Shown here piece by piece: positions 1-6,555 of a DNA stretch of 16,000 bases. Numbering within the stretch: position 1 is the stretch's first letter; the number at the start of each line of letters is the position of its first letter. The translations under genes and the position numbers were made by a program. The stretch comes from an uncultured Lachnospiraceae bacterium (GTDB lineage Bacteria; Bacillota; Clostridia; Lachnospirales; Lachnospiraceae), in assembly GCA_910578475.1 (NCBI GenBank), contig CAJTRK010000049.1, positions 1 to 16,000 on the forward strand, read 5' to 3'. Below the pieces are notes generated by a model. The model saw only the letters and a program-made list of their open reading frames with translations, had not been told where the DNA came from and ran no database searches.

Positions 1-63
1 ACTTTACACATTATATCATTTTTTGTCAATGAAATTTGTACATACTTCCATAGTCTGTCAATC

Positions 64-74
64 TATGATACAAT
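64..74 (+). promoter_or_regulatory. Possible -10 region for the esterase gene
   Basis: TACAAT at 69-74 is a good -10 hexamer about 68 bases before the esterase start, and an overlapping TATGAT lies at 64-69. No convincing -35 lies 16-18 bases upstream: TTGTCA at 23-28 is close to consensus but too far away. The 1-141 stretch otherwise holds no gene I can support, only AT-rich sequence and the esterase ribosome binding site. Confidence 0.3.
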
Positions 75-141
75 AAAATGCAATGAATGAAACTATTAAA
101 AAACAGCCACCCCGAGCACAGGCTGAAAAAGGAGCATCATA

Positions 142-927
142 ATGGCATATTATCAAATCAGATTTTTTGCAAACTCCCTGAAACGGAGCACCTCTTTTGA
201 AATGTTTCTTCCTAACGACATCCGCGAAGATATTCCTCCCGAAGATACAGAATACCGCCGGCAGAAAACAAAAACCCTGTTCCTGCTTCACGGGTACACG
301 GGCTTCGCGGAAAACTGGGTTCCCCAATATCTGGCGGAAAAATATAATTTCGCCATCGTTATGCCGAACGGCGAAAACGGATTCTGGCTCGACGGTCTTT
401 CCACGGGACATCAGTACTGCACTTTTCTTGGAATCGAACTCGTAGACTATATCAGAAAGACTTTCGGACTTGCGATGAACGCGGACGAGACCTATATCAT
501 GGGCCTTTCGATGGGAGGCTTCGGCGCGCTGCACACCGCTCTTTCCTATCCCGACAGGTTCGGCAAACTGGCCGCTTTATCCTCCGCGCTCATCGTGCAT
601 GAGATTGCGCATATGAAAGAAGGCGGCGGCAATCCGGTCGCAAACTATGCCTATTACCATGAATGCTTCGGCGACCTGGAAACAGTGGAAGAAAGCGACA
701 ACAATCCGGAAACGCTCGCAAGAAAGCTGAAGGAGACGGGCCAAAAAATCCCGACAATCTATATGAGCTGCGGCACGGAAGATTTTCTTCTGGAAAATAA
801 CCGTGAACTTCACGCTTACCTCGACAGCATTCAGGTAGAACACACCTATCTGGAAAGCCCCGGTGCTCACGACATGACATTCTGGAGCGAGTACGCCGTG
901 AAATTCGTAGAAATGATGTTTGCATAA
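142..927 (+). CDS. Esterase family protein (alpha/beta hydrolase, EstA/tributyrin-esterase type)
   Basis: This 261-residue serine esterase belongs to the putative-esterase (esterase D/tributyrin esterase) branch of the alpha/beta hydrolases. Such enzymes cleave short-chain acyl esters, often acetyl groups on sugars or xylan. The nucleophile motif GLSMGG places the catalytic serine at residue 123. The likely acid is Asp214 in GTEDF and the likely histidine is His243 in GAHDMTFW. An oxyanion-side HGYTG motif sits at residues 50-54. The length is typical of the family. I see no signal peptide or membrane segment, so it should act in the cytoplasm. The start is supported by AAAAAGGAG at 126-134, seven bases before the ATG. 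It is monocistronic and convergent with the bcp run, ending just before a hairpin terminator. The fold and catalytic triad are clear; the natural substrate cannot be read from sequence. Confidence 0.9.
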   Translation: MAYYQIRFFANSLKRSTSFEMFLPNDIREDIPPEDTEYRRQKTKTLFLLHGYTGFAENWVPQYLAEKYNFAIVMPNGENGFWLDGLSTGHQYCTFLGIELVDYIRKTFGLAMNADETYIMGLSMGGFGALHTALSYPDRFGKLAALSSALIVHEIAHMKEGGGNPVANYAYYHECFGDLETVEESDNNPETLARKLKETGQKIPTIYMSCGTEDFLLENNRELHAYLDSIQVEHTYLESPGAHDMTFWSEYAVKFVEMMFA

Positions 928-928
928 A

Positions 929-960
929 AATAAGCGCAGGCTCAGCCGCCTGCGCTTATT
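929..960. terminator. Bidirectional hairpin terminator between esterase and bcp
   Basis: The arms at 929-941 and 948-960 form a perfect 13 bp stem (AATAAGCGCAGGC with its complement) around a 6-base loop. On the minus strand the stem runs into TTATTTTTA, a reasonable U-rich tail for ending the bcp run. On the plus strand the tail is only the TTATT of the stem itself. The hairpin begins two bases after the esterase stop and serves two convergent genes. Confidence 0.85.
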
Positions 961-973
961 GACATGCAGAATG

Positions 974-1435
974 TCACACTTCTTTCAGTTCCCCAAGCAT
1001 CTGCGCGGGATTTTCTTCCGCCTTCACTTTCCCGTATGCCTTCACGATAATACCTTCTTCATCAATCAGATAAGTGGTGCGTACAACGCCCATGCTGACC
1101 TTGCCGTAATTCTTCTTTTCCTGCCAGACGTCGTATGCTTTGATACAGGTAAGCTCCGTATCGGAAAGCAGCGTAAAAGGTAAATTGTACTTCTCCTCGA
1201 ATTTCTTATGAGACGCCACGCTGTCTTTGCTGACGCCGATGATTACCGCGCCTTTTTCCTGAAACTGCGGGTACAGCGTCCCAAAATTGCATGCCTGTTT
1301 CGTACAGCCAGGCGTATTGTCTTTCGGGTAAAAATATAAAATGACCTTTTTCCCTTTATATTCTTCCAGCGTGTGTATCTGGCCGTTCTGGTCCGGCAGC
1401 GAAAATGCCGGCGCTTTTGTTCCTGTTTCTAACAT
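974..1435 (-). CDS. bcp: Thioredoxin-dependent peroxiredoxin, Bcp/PrxQ type
   Basis: This 153-residue peroxiredoxin of the Bcp/PrxQ subfamily reduces hydrogen peroxide and organic hydroperoxides in the cytoplasm using thioredoxin. The motif TPGCTKQAC carries the peroxidatic cysteine (Cys44) and, five residues later, the resolving cysteine (Cys49) typical of the atypical two-cysteine Bcp enzymes. Other family signatures are PDQNG near residue 16, YFYPKDNTPG, and GVSKDS. The length matches the family. The ribosome binding site AAGGAGG lies about 11 bases upstream of the ATG. It is the last gene of a minus-strand run (tlpA-like, CXXC micro-protein, polyferredoxin, C-N hydrolase, cutC), 39 bases after cutC. 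A strong terminator follows. Thiol-based peroxide removal fits the redox genes at the head of the run. Confidence 0.95.
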   Translation of the reverse strand: MLETGTKAPAFSLPDQNGQIHTLEEYKGKKVILYFYPKDNTPGCTKQACNFGTLYPQFQEKGAVIIGVSKDSVASHKKFEEKYNLPFTLLSDTELTCIKAYDVWQEKKNYGKVSMGVVRTTYLIDEEGIIVKAYGKVKAEENPAQMLGELKEV

Positions 1436-1474
1436 TCCTTTCTATGCCTCCTTTTCCCGTTTTTCTAACAAATC

Positions 1475-2236
1475 TTATCTTGTTCCGCTCTCCGTCAGTA
1501 TTCTTTTTGCCTCTGCGACTACCCGGCTGTCCGTCCTGTAAATGGTGTATTCGCTTAATGACGGGAGCCCCATCGGCACGCCTTCCCTGCGGTAACGCAT
1601 GCCGCTGTCCATCGTCTTTTTTGCGGACAGGTGGTAGGCCGTAATATCCGTTTCTTCCAGAAATGTCCGGATAACATCCGGCGTCACACCGGCGCCGGCC
1701 ATAATCTGCGGACCACCCGTTCTCTGACGGAGTTTTGACAGTTCCTTTAACAGAGGCATCCCCGCAAGACAGTTTTCCCTCTGTCCCGATGTCAGAATTG
1801 TGTCGATGCCCAGTTCTCCTGCCTGCCCGTAGACCCGCATCGGCTCCGCGCAGACGTCAAAGGCGCGATGGAGCGTTATTTTCATGCTTCCGGCTTCCCG
1901 AATCAGTTCCCGCATCTGTTCCATATGGAGGCTGCCGTCTTCTTTGAGACACCCGATGACCACGCCGTCCGCTCCTTTTTCCCGAAACAGCGCGACCTCT
2001 TTTCTCAGGAGTTCAAATTCGTGCTCCGTATACAGAAAATCTCCAAAGCGGGGACGGAGAAGGACGCGCACCGGCAGACCGCAGCATTTTCTGACCTCTT
2101 CAAACAACGCCAGGCCCGGCGATATGCCTCCAATAACAAGCGCCGCGCATAATTCCAGCCGGTCCGCGCCGCCTTTTTCCGCCTCCATAGCGGACTCCAC
2201 GCTGTCTACACAGCATTCCAACATATACGGTTCCAT
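1475..2236 (-). CDS. cutC: CutC family protein
   Basis: This 253-residue TIM-barrel protein belongs to the CutC family. The family is historically linked to copper homeostasis, although its biochemical role is not settled. Characteristic segments appear in order: CVDSVESA and GADRLELC near residues 9-30, GGISPG near 36-41, RPRFGDF in the first third, GADGVVIGC, TLHRAFDVC, ILTSGQ and IMAGAGV. The length is usual for the family (about 240-260). The start at MEPYM is preceded by AAAGGG at moderate spacing; Met5 is a less likely alternative. It lies 22 bases after the C-N hydrolase gene and 39 before bcp, so it is almost certainly co-transcribed. No copper ATPase or chaperone gene is nearby, so the context supports a general redox or housekeeping run rather than a copper operon. 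Confidence 0.9.
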   Translation of the reverse strand: MEPYMLECCVDSVESAMEAEKGGADRLELCAALVIGGISPGLALFEEVRKCCGLPVRVLLRPRFGDFLYTEHEFELLRKEVALFREKGADGVVIGCLKEDGSLHMEQMRELIREAGSMKITLHRAFDVCAEPMRVYGQAGELGIDTILTSGQRENCLAGMPLLKELSKLRQRTGGPQIMAGAGVTPDVIRTFLEETDITAYHLSAKKTMDSGMRYRREGVPMGLPSLSEYTIYRTDSRVVAEAKRILTESGTR

Positions 2237-2258
2237 TCGCCCACGCCCTTTCTTTTAT

Positions 2259-3137
2259 TTATTCCCGATAATCTTTCCTGATAAACGGAAAAACAATCTT
2301 TTTTTCTGTCAGCATCCCATACTTGTCCGGATGTCTGTATGCGTTGCCGTGCACTTCGCTCTCCCGATATTTACGAAGCTGCGCGACGTCCAGTTCGGCA
2401 ATGTAAACGCCTTCGGCTTCTCCCGCTTCCAATATGCAGGTGTCTCTGGATTCGGGCAGTTCCGGAAGATAGGCGACGCCGTCGAATACCGTCGAATGGC
2501 CGTTGCAGTCCGGCTGTCCTGCCGGATAATTGCAGGTAGCGATTGCCAGCATATTTTCGTATGCCCTGCCCCGCAGCTGCGACAACCGGTTGATTTCCAT
2601 CGGGCAGGCATTGGGCACAAGCAGCAGCTCCGCCCCTTTTAACATCAAAATGCGCGCACTCTCCGGAAACTCTCTGTCAAAGCAAATCATGGAACCGACC
2701 TTTATCTTTCCTTTCGCGGTGTCCAGTTCCGACACATAAAAATCTTCTCCCGCGTTCAGCCGGCATTCGTCTCCGAAATCACAGATGTGCACTTTCGCAT
2801 AGGTGTATAACCGTTTCCCGCTCCTGTCGAACAGGCAAATCGTATTCCGAGGCAACGGCTCATGTGCTTCCAGAAAGGTAATCCCGACCGCCATATCCAG
2901 TTCTTTCGCCAGTTCCGCATAAGCGGCAACAAACGGTCCCTCCGCCGAAACAGCCATTTCTTTCAGGCGGTTCACATCCTCCGGAATCTCATAACCGATA
3001 TTCCACATTTCCGGGAACAACGCGATATCAGCCCCCTGCCGCTTTGCTTTTTTACAAAATTCGATTCCCTTTTGCAGATTCCCTTCTACCGTTCCCGTTC
3101 CTTTCATCTGCAAAAGAGCTATTTTCAATATTTCCAT
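2259..3137 (-). CDS. Carbon-nitrogen hydrolase (nitrilase superfamily)
   Basis: This 292-residue nitrilase-superfamily enzyme should hydrolyse a non-peptide C-N bond, most likely as an amidase or carbamoylase, in the cytoplasm. The Glu-Lys-Cys triad is visible: Glu43 in FPEMW, Lys115 in YAKVHICDF, and Cys152 in MICFDREFPE. The conserved RGRAYEN segment, which helps pack the active site, is also present. The length is standard for single-domain members. The start is supported by GGAAGGAGAGG a few bases upstream. It sits 25 bases after the polyferredoxin gene and 22 before cutC. A 6 bp inverted repeat (AAGGTT/AACCTT) spans the polyferredoxin stop codon between the two genes. The substrate cannot be assigned; N-carbamoylputrescine amidase-like or omega-amidase-like activity are possibilities only. 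Confidence 0.88.
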   Translation of the reverse strand: MEILKIALLQMKGTGTVEGNLQKGIEFCKKAKRQGADIALFPEMWNIGYEIPEDVNRLKEMAVSAEGPFVAAYAELAKELDMAVGITFLEAHEPLPRNTICLFDRSGKRLYTYAKVHICDFGDECRLNAGEDFYVSELDTAKGKIKVGSMICFDREFPESARILMLKGAELLLVPNACPMEINRLSQLRGRAYENMLAIATCNYPAGQPDCNGHSTVFDGVAYLPELPESRDTCILEAGEAEGVYIAELDVAQLRKYRESEVHGNAYRHPDKYGMLTEKKIVFPFIRKDYRE

Positions 3138-3162
3138 TTTTCCTCTCCTTCCGAAGGTTTAT

Positions 3163-4035
3163 TCAACCTTTCCTCTCATACCGCCGCATAAGCGGCATTT
3201 CAACCGATGAACGCCGACTGAAATGGAGACACTTCGTCGGACAGGCATCTATACATTTTCCACAGCGGATGCACTCCGGCGAACGGGAAATTTCCGTTAC
3301 GGAAAGCGCCGCCGGGCATGCTTTTTCACATGCCTTGCAGGATATACACCGTTCCTTTTCCCAGTGAATCTGCACCAGACTGAACTTATTAAAAAGGCCG
3401 TAGACGGCGCCGAGCGGACACAGATACTGGCAAAACGGCCGAAAATTCTTGACGGAAAGTATGATGATGAAAAGCAGCACGCCAAACTTCCAGTAAAACA
3501 ATCCGCCAAGCTGAGCCCGCAGCGATTCATTCATGCTAAGCAGCGGTATCGCTCCAAGCAGCGTGCCCGACGGGCATAAATATTTACAGAAAGCCGGAAC
3601 CTTCGCAAATCCCGTGAACAAAAACATGGAGCCGACGCATACTAACAACAGCAAAACCGCATATTTTCCATATTTCAGATATTTATGAAAGGGTAATGTC
3701 TTTCTTTTCCGAAAAAGCGGAATTTTATAAAGCAGGTCCTGTACCAGACCGAAAGGGCACAGCCAGCCGCAGACGAATCTGCCGAGAACGCTTCCGAACA
3801 GGAAAAGAAATCCGAGCGCGCCGAACGGAACCCGGAGGTCCCGCTGATTCAGCAATGCCTGAAGCGCGCCTATCGGGCAGGAAGCCAGCGCACCCGGACA
3901 GGAATAACAGTTCAGTCCGGGGACGCAGACATATTTCAGTCCGCCCTTGTAAATTTTCCCGCTCAGAAATCCATAAGTATATCCGTTTGTAAGAATGGTA
4001 AAAAGAATCTGTACGGTCAGCCGTATTTTTTTCAT
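3163..4035 (-). CDS. Membrane polyferredoxin, NapH/CcoG-like 4Fe-4S protein
   Basis: This 290-residue membrane iron-sulfur protein has several hydrophobic segments (about residues 8-25, 70-90, 124-144 and 183-195). It carries an early CYSCPGALASCP cluster of cysteines (43, 46, 53, with Cys37 nearby). Three membrane-adjacent CxxxCP motifs follow: CGWLCPFG at 89-93, CKYLCPSG at 150-154 and CQYLCPLG at 202-206. At the C terminus are two classical [4Fe-4S] ferredoxin motifs, CISCKACEKACP (230-241) and CIRCGKCIDACP (255-266). Family members such as NapH, MauN and CcoG-like proteins pass electrons at the membrane. It lies 59 bases after the CXXC micro-protein and shares the run with a TlpA-like lipoprotein, suggesting it supplies electrons to extracytoplasmic thiols. 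The ribosome binding site AGGAAGG is rather far (12 bases) from the ATG, but no in-frame alternative exists. The electron partner is unknown. Confidence 0.88.
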   Translation of the reverse strand: MKKIRLTVQILFTILTNGYTYGFLSGKIYKGGLKYVCVPGLNCYSCPGALASCPIGALQALLNQRDLRVPFGALGFLFLFGSVLGRFVCGWLCPFGLVQDLLYKIPLFRKRKTLPFHKYLKYGKYAVLLLLVCVGSMFLFTGFAKVPAFCKYLCPSGTLLGAIPLLSMNESLRAQLGGLFYWKFGVLLFIIILSVKNFRPFCQYLCPLGAVYGLFNKFSLVQIHWEKERCISCKACEKACPAALSVTEISRSPECIRCGKCIDACPTKCLHFSRRSSVEMPLMRRYERKG

Positions 4036-4094
4036 AACAACGTCATGCCTTCCTCTCAGCCTGTAAAAATTTTATTCGACCCGGTTTTCCGCGC

Positions 4095-4247
4095 CTATCC
4101 GATTCCGATACATTCCATACAAATCATAACCGCCTTTTTCCAGATGACGCCGAGTTGTCCCTGCGCTGCGCCGGCGGCAAGAAAAAGGATTCCCAGAATC
4201 GTTCCGCATATGCCGATATATCTTTTATCCGTTTTCCAGAAGTTCAT
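4095..4247 (-). CDS. CXXC-motif membrane micro-protein (CD1871A family-like)
   Basis: This is a 50-residue gene below usual length cut-offs. The protein begins MNFWKTDKRYIG, has one hydrophobic segment at about residues 11-29, and ends ICMECIGIG, giving a CxxC pair at Cys43 and Cys46. This plan (short, one membrane span, C-terminal CxECIGIG) matches the CD1871A-family CXXC proteins of clostridia as I recall them. Its start overlaps the last 23 bases of the upstream TlpA-like gene in another frame. A good ribosome binding site, AAGGAG, lies about seven bases before the ATG. Tight overlap argues for translational coupling. It sits between a thiol-disulfide lipoprotein and a membrane polyferredoxin, so its CxxC may be a thiol relay or cluster ligand in the membrane. 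That role is inference; the gene itself is well supported. Confidence 0.85.
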   Translation of the reverse strand: MNFWKTDKRYIGICGTILGILFLAAGAAQGQLGVIWKKAVMICMECIGIG

Positions 4248-4809
4248 CAATTTTCTCCTTCCACGCCGACTTCTCCCTTGCGCCTACGACGGTCTCCAGC
4301 AGAGAGCCGTTTTCGTCGAAAAAGAAGGTCGTAGGCACGGCCGTCACGTCTTCCAACAGCGCATCATAAAGCGATTGGTTTATCGGAAGATGGGTGTACG
4401 ACGCGCCGGTCTGCTCAATCAAATCTTTGGCCAGTCCCATAATTTCCTCGTCCGCATTCTCCGGCACATCGCTGATAATGCCGATTAACCGGAACTCACC
4501 GGCGTCGTACTCCTGCGCCAGTTCTCCGAGCTCCGGCATTTCACTCAGACAGGGATTACAATAAGTCGCCCATACATTGACCATTGTAATCTTCGATTCC
4601 CCGAATATATCCGAAGACACTGTATTTCCATCCATATCCTGCGCTTCAAAACTCTGCGTTCCGCCCAGTTCTTCCGCAACGGGCACGGATGTCTCCTGCT
4701 GTATGGCATTCTGCTGCGTTCCCGTGTCTGCCTGTCCCTGCGCGCCGCCTTGTGCGCACCCGCTTAACAGAACCGCCGTCAGGAAAAAGGCCAATGTTTT
4801 ATATTTCAT
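4225..4809 (-). CDS. TlpA-like thiol-disulfide oxidoreductase lipoprotein
   Basis: This 194-residue extracytoplasmic lipoprotein has a thioredoxin fold of the TlpA/ResA class. A signal sequence with lipobox LSGC gives a lipidated Cys18. A Gln/Gly/Thr-rich linker (about 19-50) precedes the redoxin domain (about 51-194). The active site is WATYCNPC, with Cys84 and Cys87, and the cis-proline loop is TAVPTTFFF. Such proteins reduce or isomerise disulfides outside the membrane when supplied with electrons, as in cytochrome c maturation or sporulation. The ribosome binding site GGAGGG lies seven bases before the ATG. It appears to head the run that continues with the overlapping CXXC micro-protein and the polyferredoxin. 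The ptsI stop is 92 bases upstream, and four tandem repeats fill much of that gap. No CcdA-type transporter is present, so the polyferredoxin may take its place. Confidence 0.92.
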   Translation of the reverse strand: MKYKTLAFFLTAVLLSGCAQGGAQGQADTGTQQNAIQQETSVPVAEELGGTQSFEAQDMDGNTVSSDIFGESKITMVNVWATYCNPCLSEMPELGELAQEYDAGEFRLIGIISDVPENADEEIMGLAKDLIEQTGASYTHLPINQSLYDALLEDVTAVPTTFFFDENGSLLETVVGAREKSAWKEKIDELLENG

Positions 4810-4830
4810 GTTATTCCCTCCAAATCATCT

Positions 4831-4900
4831 TTCATTTATGAAAGTTATTCATTTATGAAAATTATTCATTTTATGAAAATTATTCATTTTATGAAAATCT
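4831..4900. repeat. Four tandem 17-18 bp repeats upstream of the tlpA-like gene
   Basis: Four head-to-tail units lie at 4831-4847, 4848-4864, 4865-4882 and 4883-4900. The second reads TTCATTTATGAAAATTA; the third and fourth gain one T, and the other differences are single bases. Each unit holds a short dyad (TTCAT, 2-3 T, ATGAA), and the junctions form a second dyad (ATGAAAATTATTCAT type). The array starts 21 bases upstream of the tlpA-like ATG and ends one base from the ptsI stop. It could be a multi-site operator or a simple slippage-prone repeat. Confidence 0.9.
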
Positions 4901-4901
4901 T

Positions 4902-6524
4902 TTATACTTCCGATTCTCTGACCACCTTACGCACTTTCAGAACCATTGACGGCGCCACGGAAAGTTCGTCGATGCCCATCCGCAGAAATTCTTCCGTCAA
5001 TTCCAGGTCAGCTCCCAGTTCCCCGCAGATGCCGACCCATTTTCCGCATTTATGCGCGTTATCCGCCACCATTTTAATCATCCGCAAAATCGCCTTATGA
5101 TGCGGATAATAGAAGTCATCCAGTCTCGCGTTCTGTCTGTCCACCGCAAGCGTATACTGTGTCAAATCGTTGGTTCCGATACTGAAAAAGTCTACAATTT
5201 CCGCCAGTTCATCGCTGACCATAACTGCTGCCGGCGTTTCTATCATAATGCCCTGTTCCGGTTTTTTATAAGGAATTTCCTTCTCTTCCAGCTCCGCTGT
5301 TACCTCTGCCACAATATCCTGAATCTGCTTCACTTCTTCCACGGAAGTTATCATCGGGTACATGACGGACAGATTTCCGTATACGGCCGCACGGAACAAA
5401 GCCCGCAGCTGCGTTTTAAAAATATCCGGCTGTTTCAGGCAGATGCGGATGGCCCGATATCCCATCGCCGGATTATCTTCCTTACCGAGGTTAAAATAAT
5501 CCACCTGTTTATCCGCCCCGATATCCAGCGTGCGGATAACGACATTCTTGCTTCCCATCGTCTGCGCTACCTGTTTATATGCCTGAAACTGCTCCTCTTC
5601 CGTCGGGAAATCGTCTCTTCCGAGATACAGAAATTCGCTGCGGAACAGACCGATACCGCCCGCATCATTTTCCATTACATAGCCCACATCCGAAACGCTG
5701 CCGATATTCGCGTAAATCTTGATTTTCTTCCCGGAAAGCGTCTCATTCTCCTTCCCCTTCAGCGACTGTAAAAGTTTCAGTTTTTCCTGTTCGCCGCGCA
5801 CTCTCGCTTCCGTTTCGGCACATACTTCTTCCGAAGGTTCAAAGATGACTTCCCCTTTCAGGCCATCCACCACGGCGGTCATGCCCGTATGAATCTCATT
5901 TAAGTCTATTGGTACGCCAATCAGCGCCGGAATATTCATCATACGCGCCAAAATCGCCGTGTGGGAATTGGCGGAACCGTGTACCGTCACAAGCGCGAGA
6001 ATCTTCTCTTTATCCATCTGCACCGTCTCGCTTGGGCTCAGGTCATCCGCCACAATAACAGAAGGCTTCATGTCCGCGGAATTGATATCTTCCTTTCCCA
6101 TCAGATTCCGGACGAGGCGGTTTGAAATATCTTTGATATCCGCTGCCCTTGCCCTCATATAATCGTCTTCCATTCCGGAAAACAGTTCCGCAAAATTATC
6201 GCCGGTGACCGCAACCGCATATTCGGCATTCACCATTTCCGTCCGTATCATATTGTGAATCGCTTCCAGATAATCCTCATCTTCCAGCATCATCTGATGT
6301 ACTTCAAAAATTGCTGCGCTGGATTCCCCCACTTCCTTCAGCGCCTTGTCGTATAACCCCTGAAGCTGCGCCTGCGCCTGCTCTCCCGCCTTTCCGACAC
6401 GGGAAATTTCGGCATCCGCATCCGTAATCTTTGTCCTTTTGATTTTCTGGTCTTCTTTTCCGAACACCAGCACCGGCCCTATAACAATTCCTTTGTAAAC
6501 CGCTTTCCCAGACACTTTTAACAT
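4902..6524 (-). CDS. ptsI: PTS enzyme I (phosphoenolpyruvate-protein phosphotransferase)
   Basis: This 540-residue cytoplasmic enzyme I of the sugar phosphotransferase system takes phosphate from phosphoenolpyruvate and passes it to HPr. The N-terminal part (about 1-220) holds the HPr-binding and phosphohistidine domains. The active-site histidine is His188 in SANSHTAILAR, where many enzymes read GGRTSH, so the preceding residues are slightly unusual. The C-terminal PEP-binding barrel (about 250-540) shows GIGLFRSEFLY, PAMGYRAIR, GIMIETPAA, FFSIGTNDLTQY and VGICGELGAD with catalytic Cys500. The length is slightly below the usual 570-575. The ribosome binding site AAGGAGG is a few bases upstream. 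No ptsH lies beside it. It follows the GH3 glucosidase by 31 bases, so the two are probably co-transcribed, linking glycoside cleavage to PTS uptake. Confidence 0.95.
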   Translation of the reverse strand: MLKVSGKAVYKGIVIGPVLVFGKEDQKIKRTKITDADAEISRVGKAGEQAQAQLQGLYDKALKEVGESSAAIFEVHQMMLEDEDYLEAIHNMIRTEMVNAEYAVAVTGDNFAELFSGMEDDYMRARAADIKDISNRLVRNLMGKEDINSADMKPSVIVADDLSPSETVQMDKEKILALVTVHGSANSHTAILARMMNIPALIGVPIDLNEIHTGMTAVVDGLKGEVIFEPSEEVCAETEARVRGEQEKLKLLQSLKGKENETLSGKKIKIYANIGSVSDVGYVMENDAGGIGLFRSEFLYLGRDDFPTEEEQFQAYKQVAQTMGSKNVVIRTLDIGADKQVDYFNLGKEDNPAMGYRAIRICLKQPDIFKTQLRALFRAAVYGNLSVMYPMITSVEEVKQIQDIVAEVTAELEEKEIPYKKPEQGIMIETPAAVMVSDELAEIVDFFSIGTNDLTQYTLAVDRQNARLDDFYYPHHKAILRMIKMVADNAHKCGKWVGICGELGADLELTEEFLRMGIDELSVAPSMVLKVRKVVRESEV

Positions 6525-6555
6525 AGCTTTCCGCCTCCTTCTCTTTTTTATAAAT

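Noticed and set aside
58..534. Minus-strand frame of 158 codons over the esterase start
   Set aside because: It opposes the esterase, which has its catalytic triad and a good ribosome binding site; the frame has neither.
1884..2642. Open frame of 252 codons on the plus strand across cutC and the C-N hydrolase
   Set aside because: It spans two real minus-strand genes and their junction, with no family motifs.
4831..4900. CRISPR-like array
   Set aside because: The units are directly adjacent with no spacers, only four copies of 17-18 bp, and there are no cas genes.
4855..5100. Plus-strand frame beginning with repeated MKIIHF
   Set aside because: The repeated peptide is just the tandem DNA repeat read in one frame, and the rest is antisense to ptsI.
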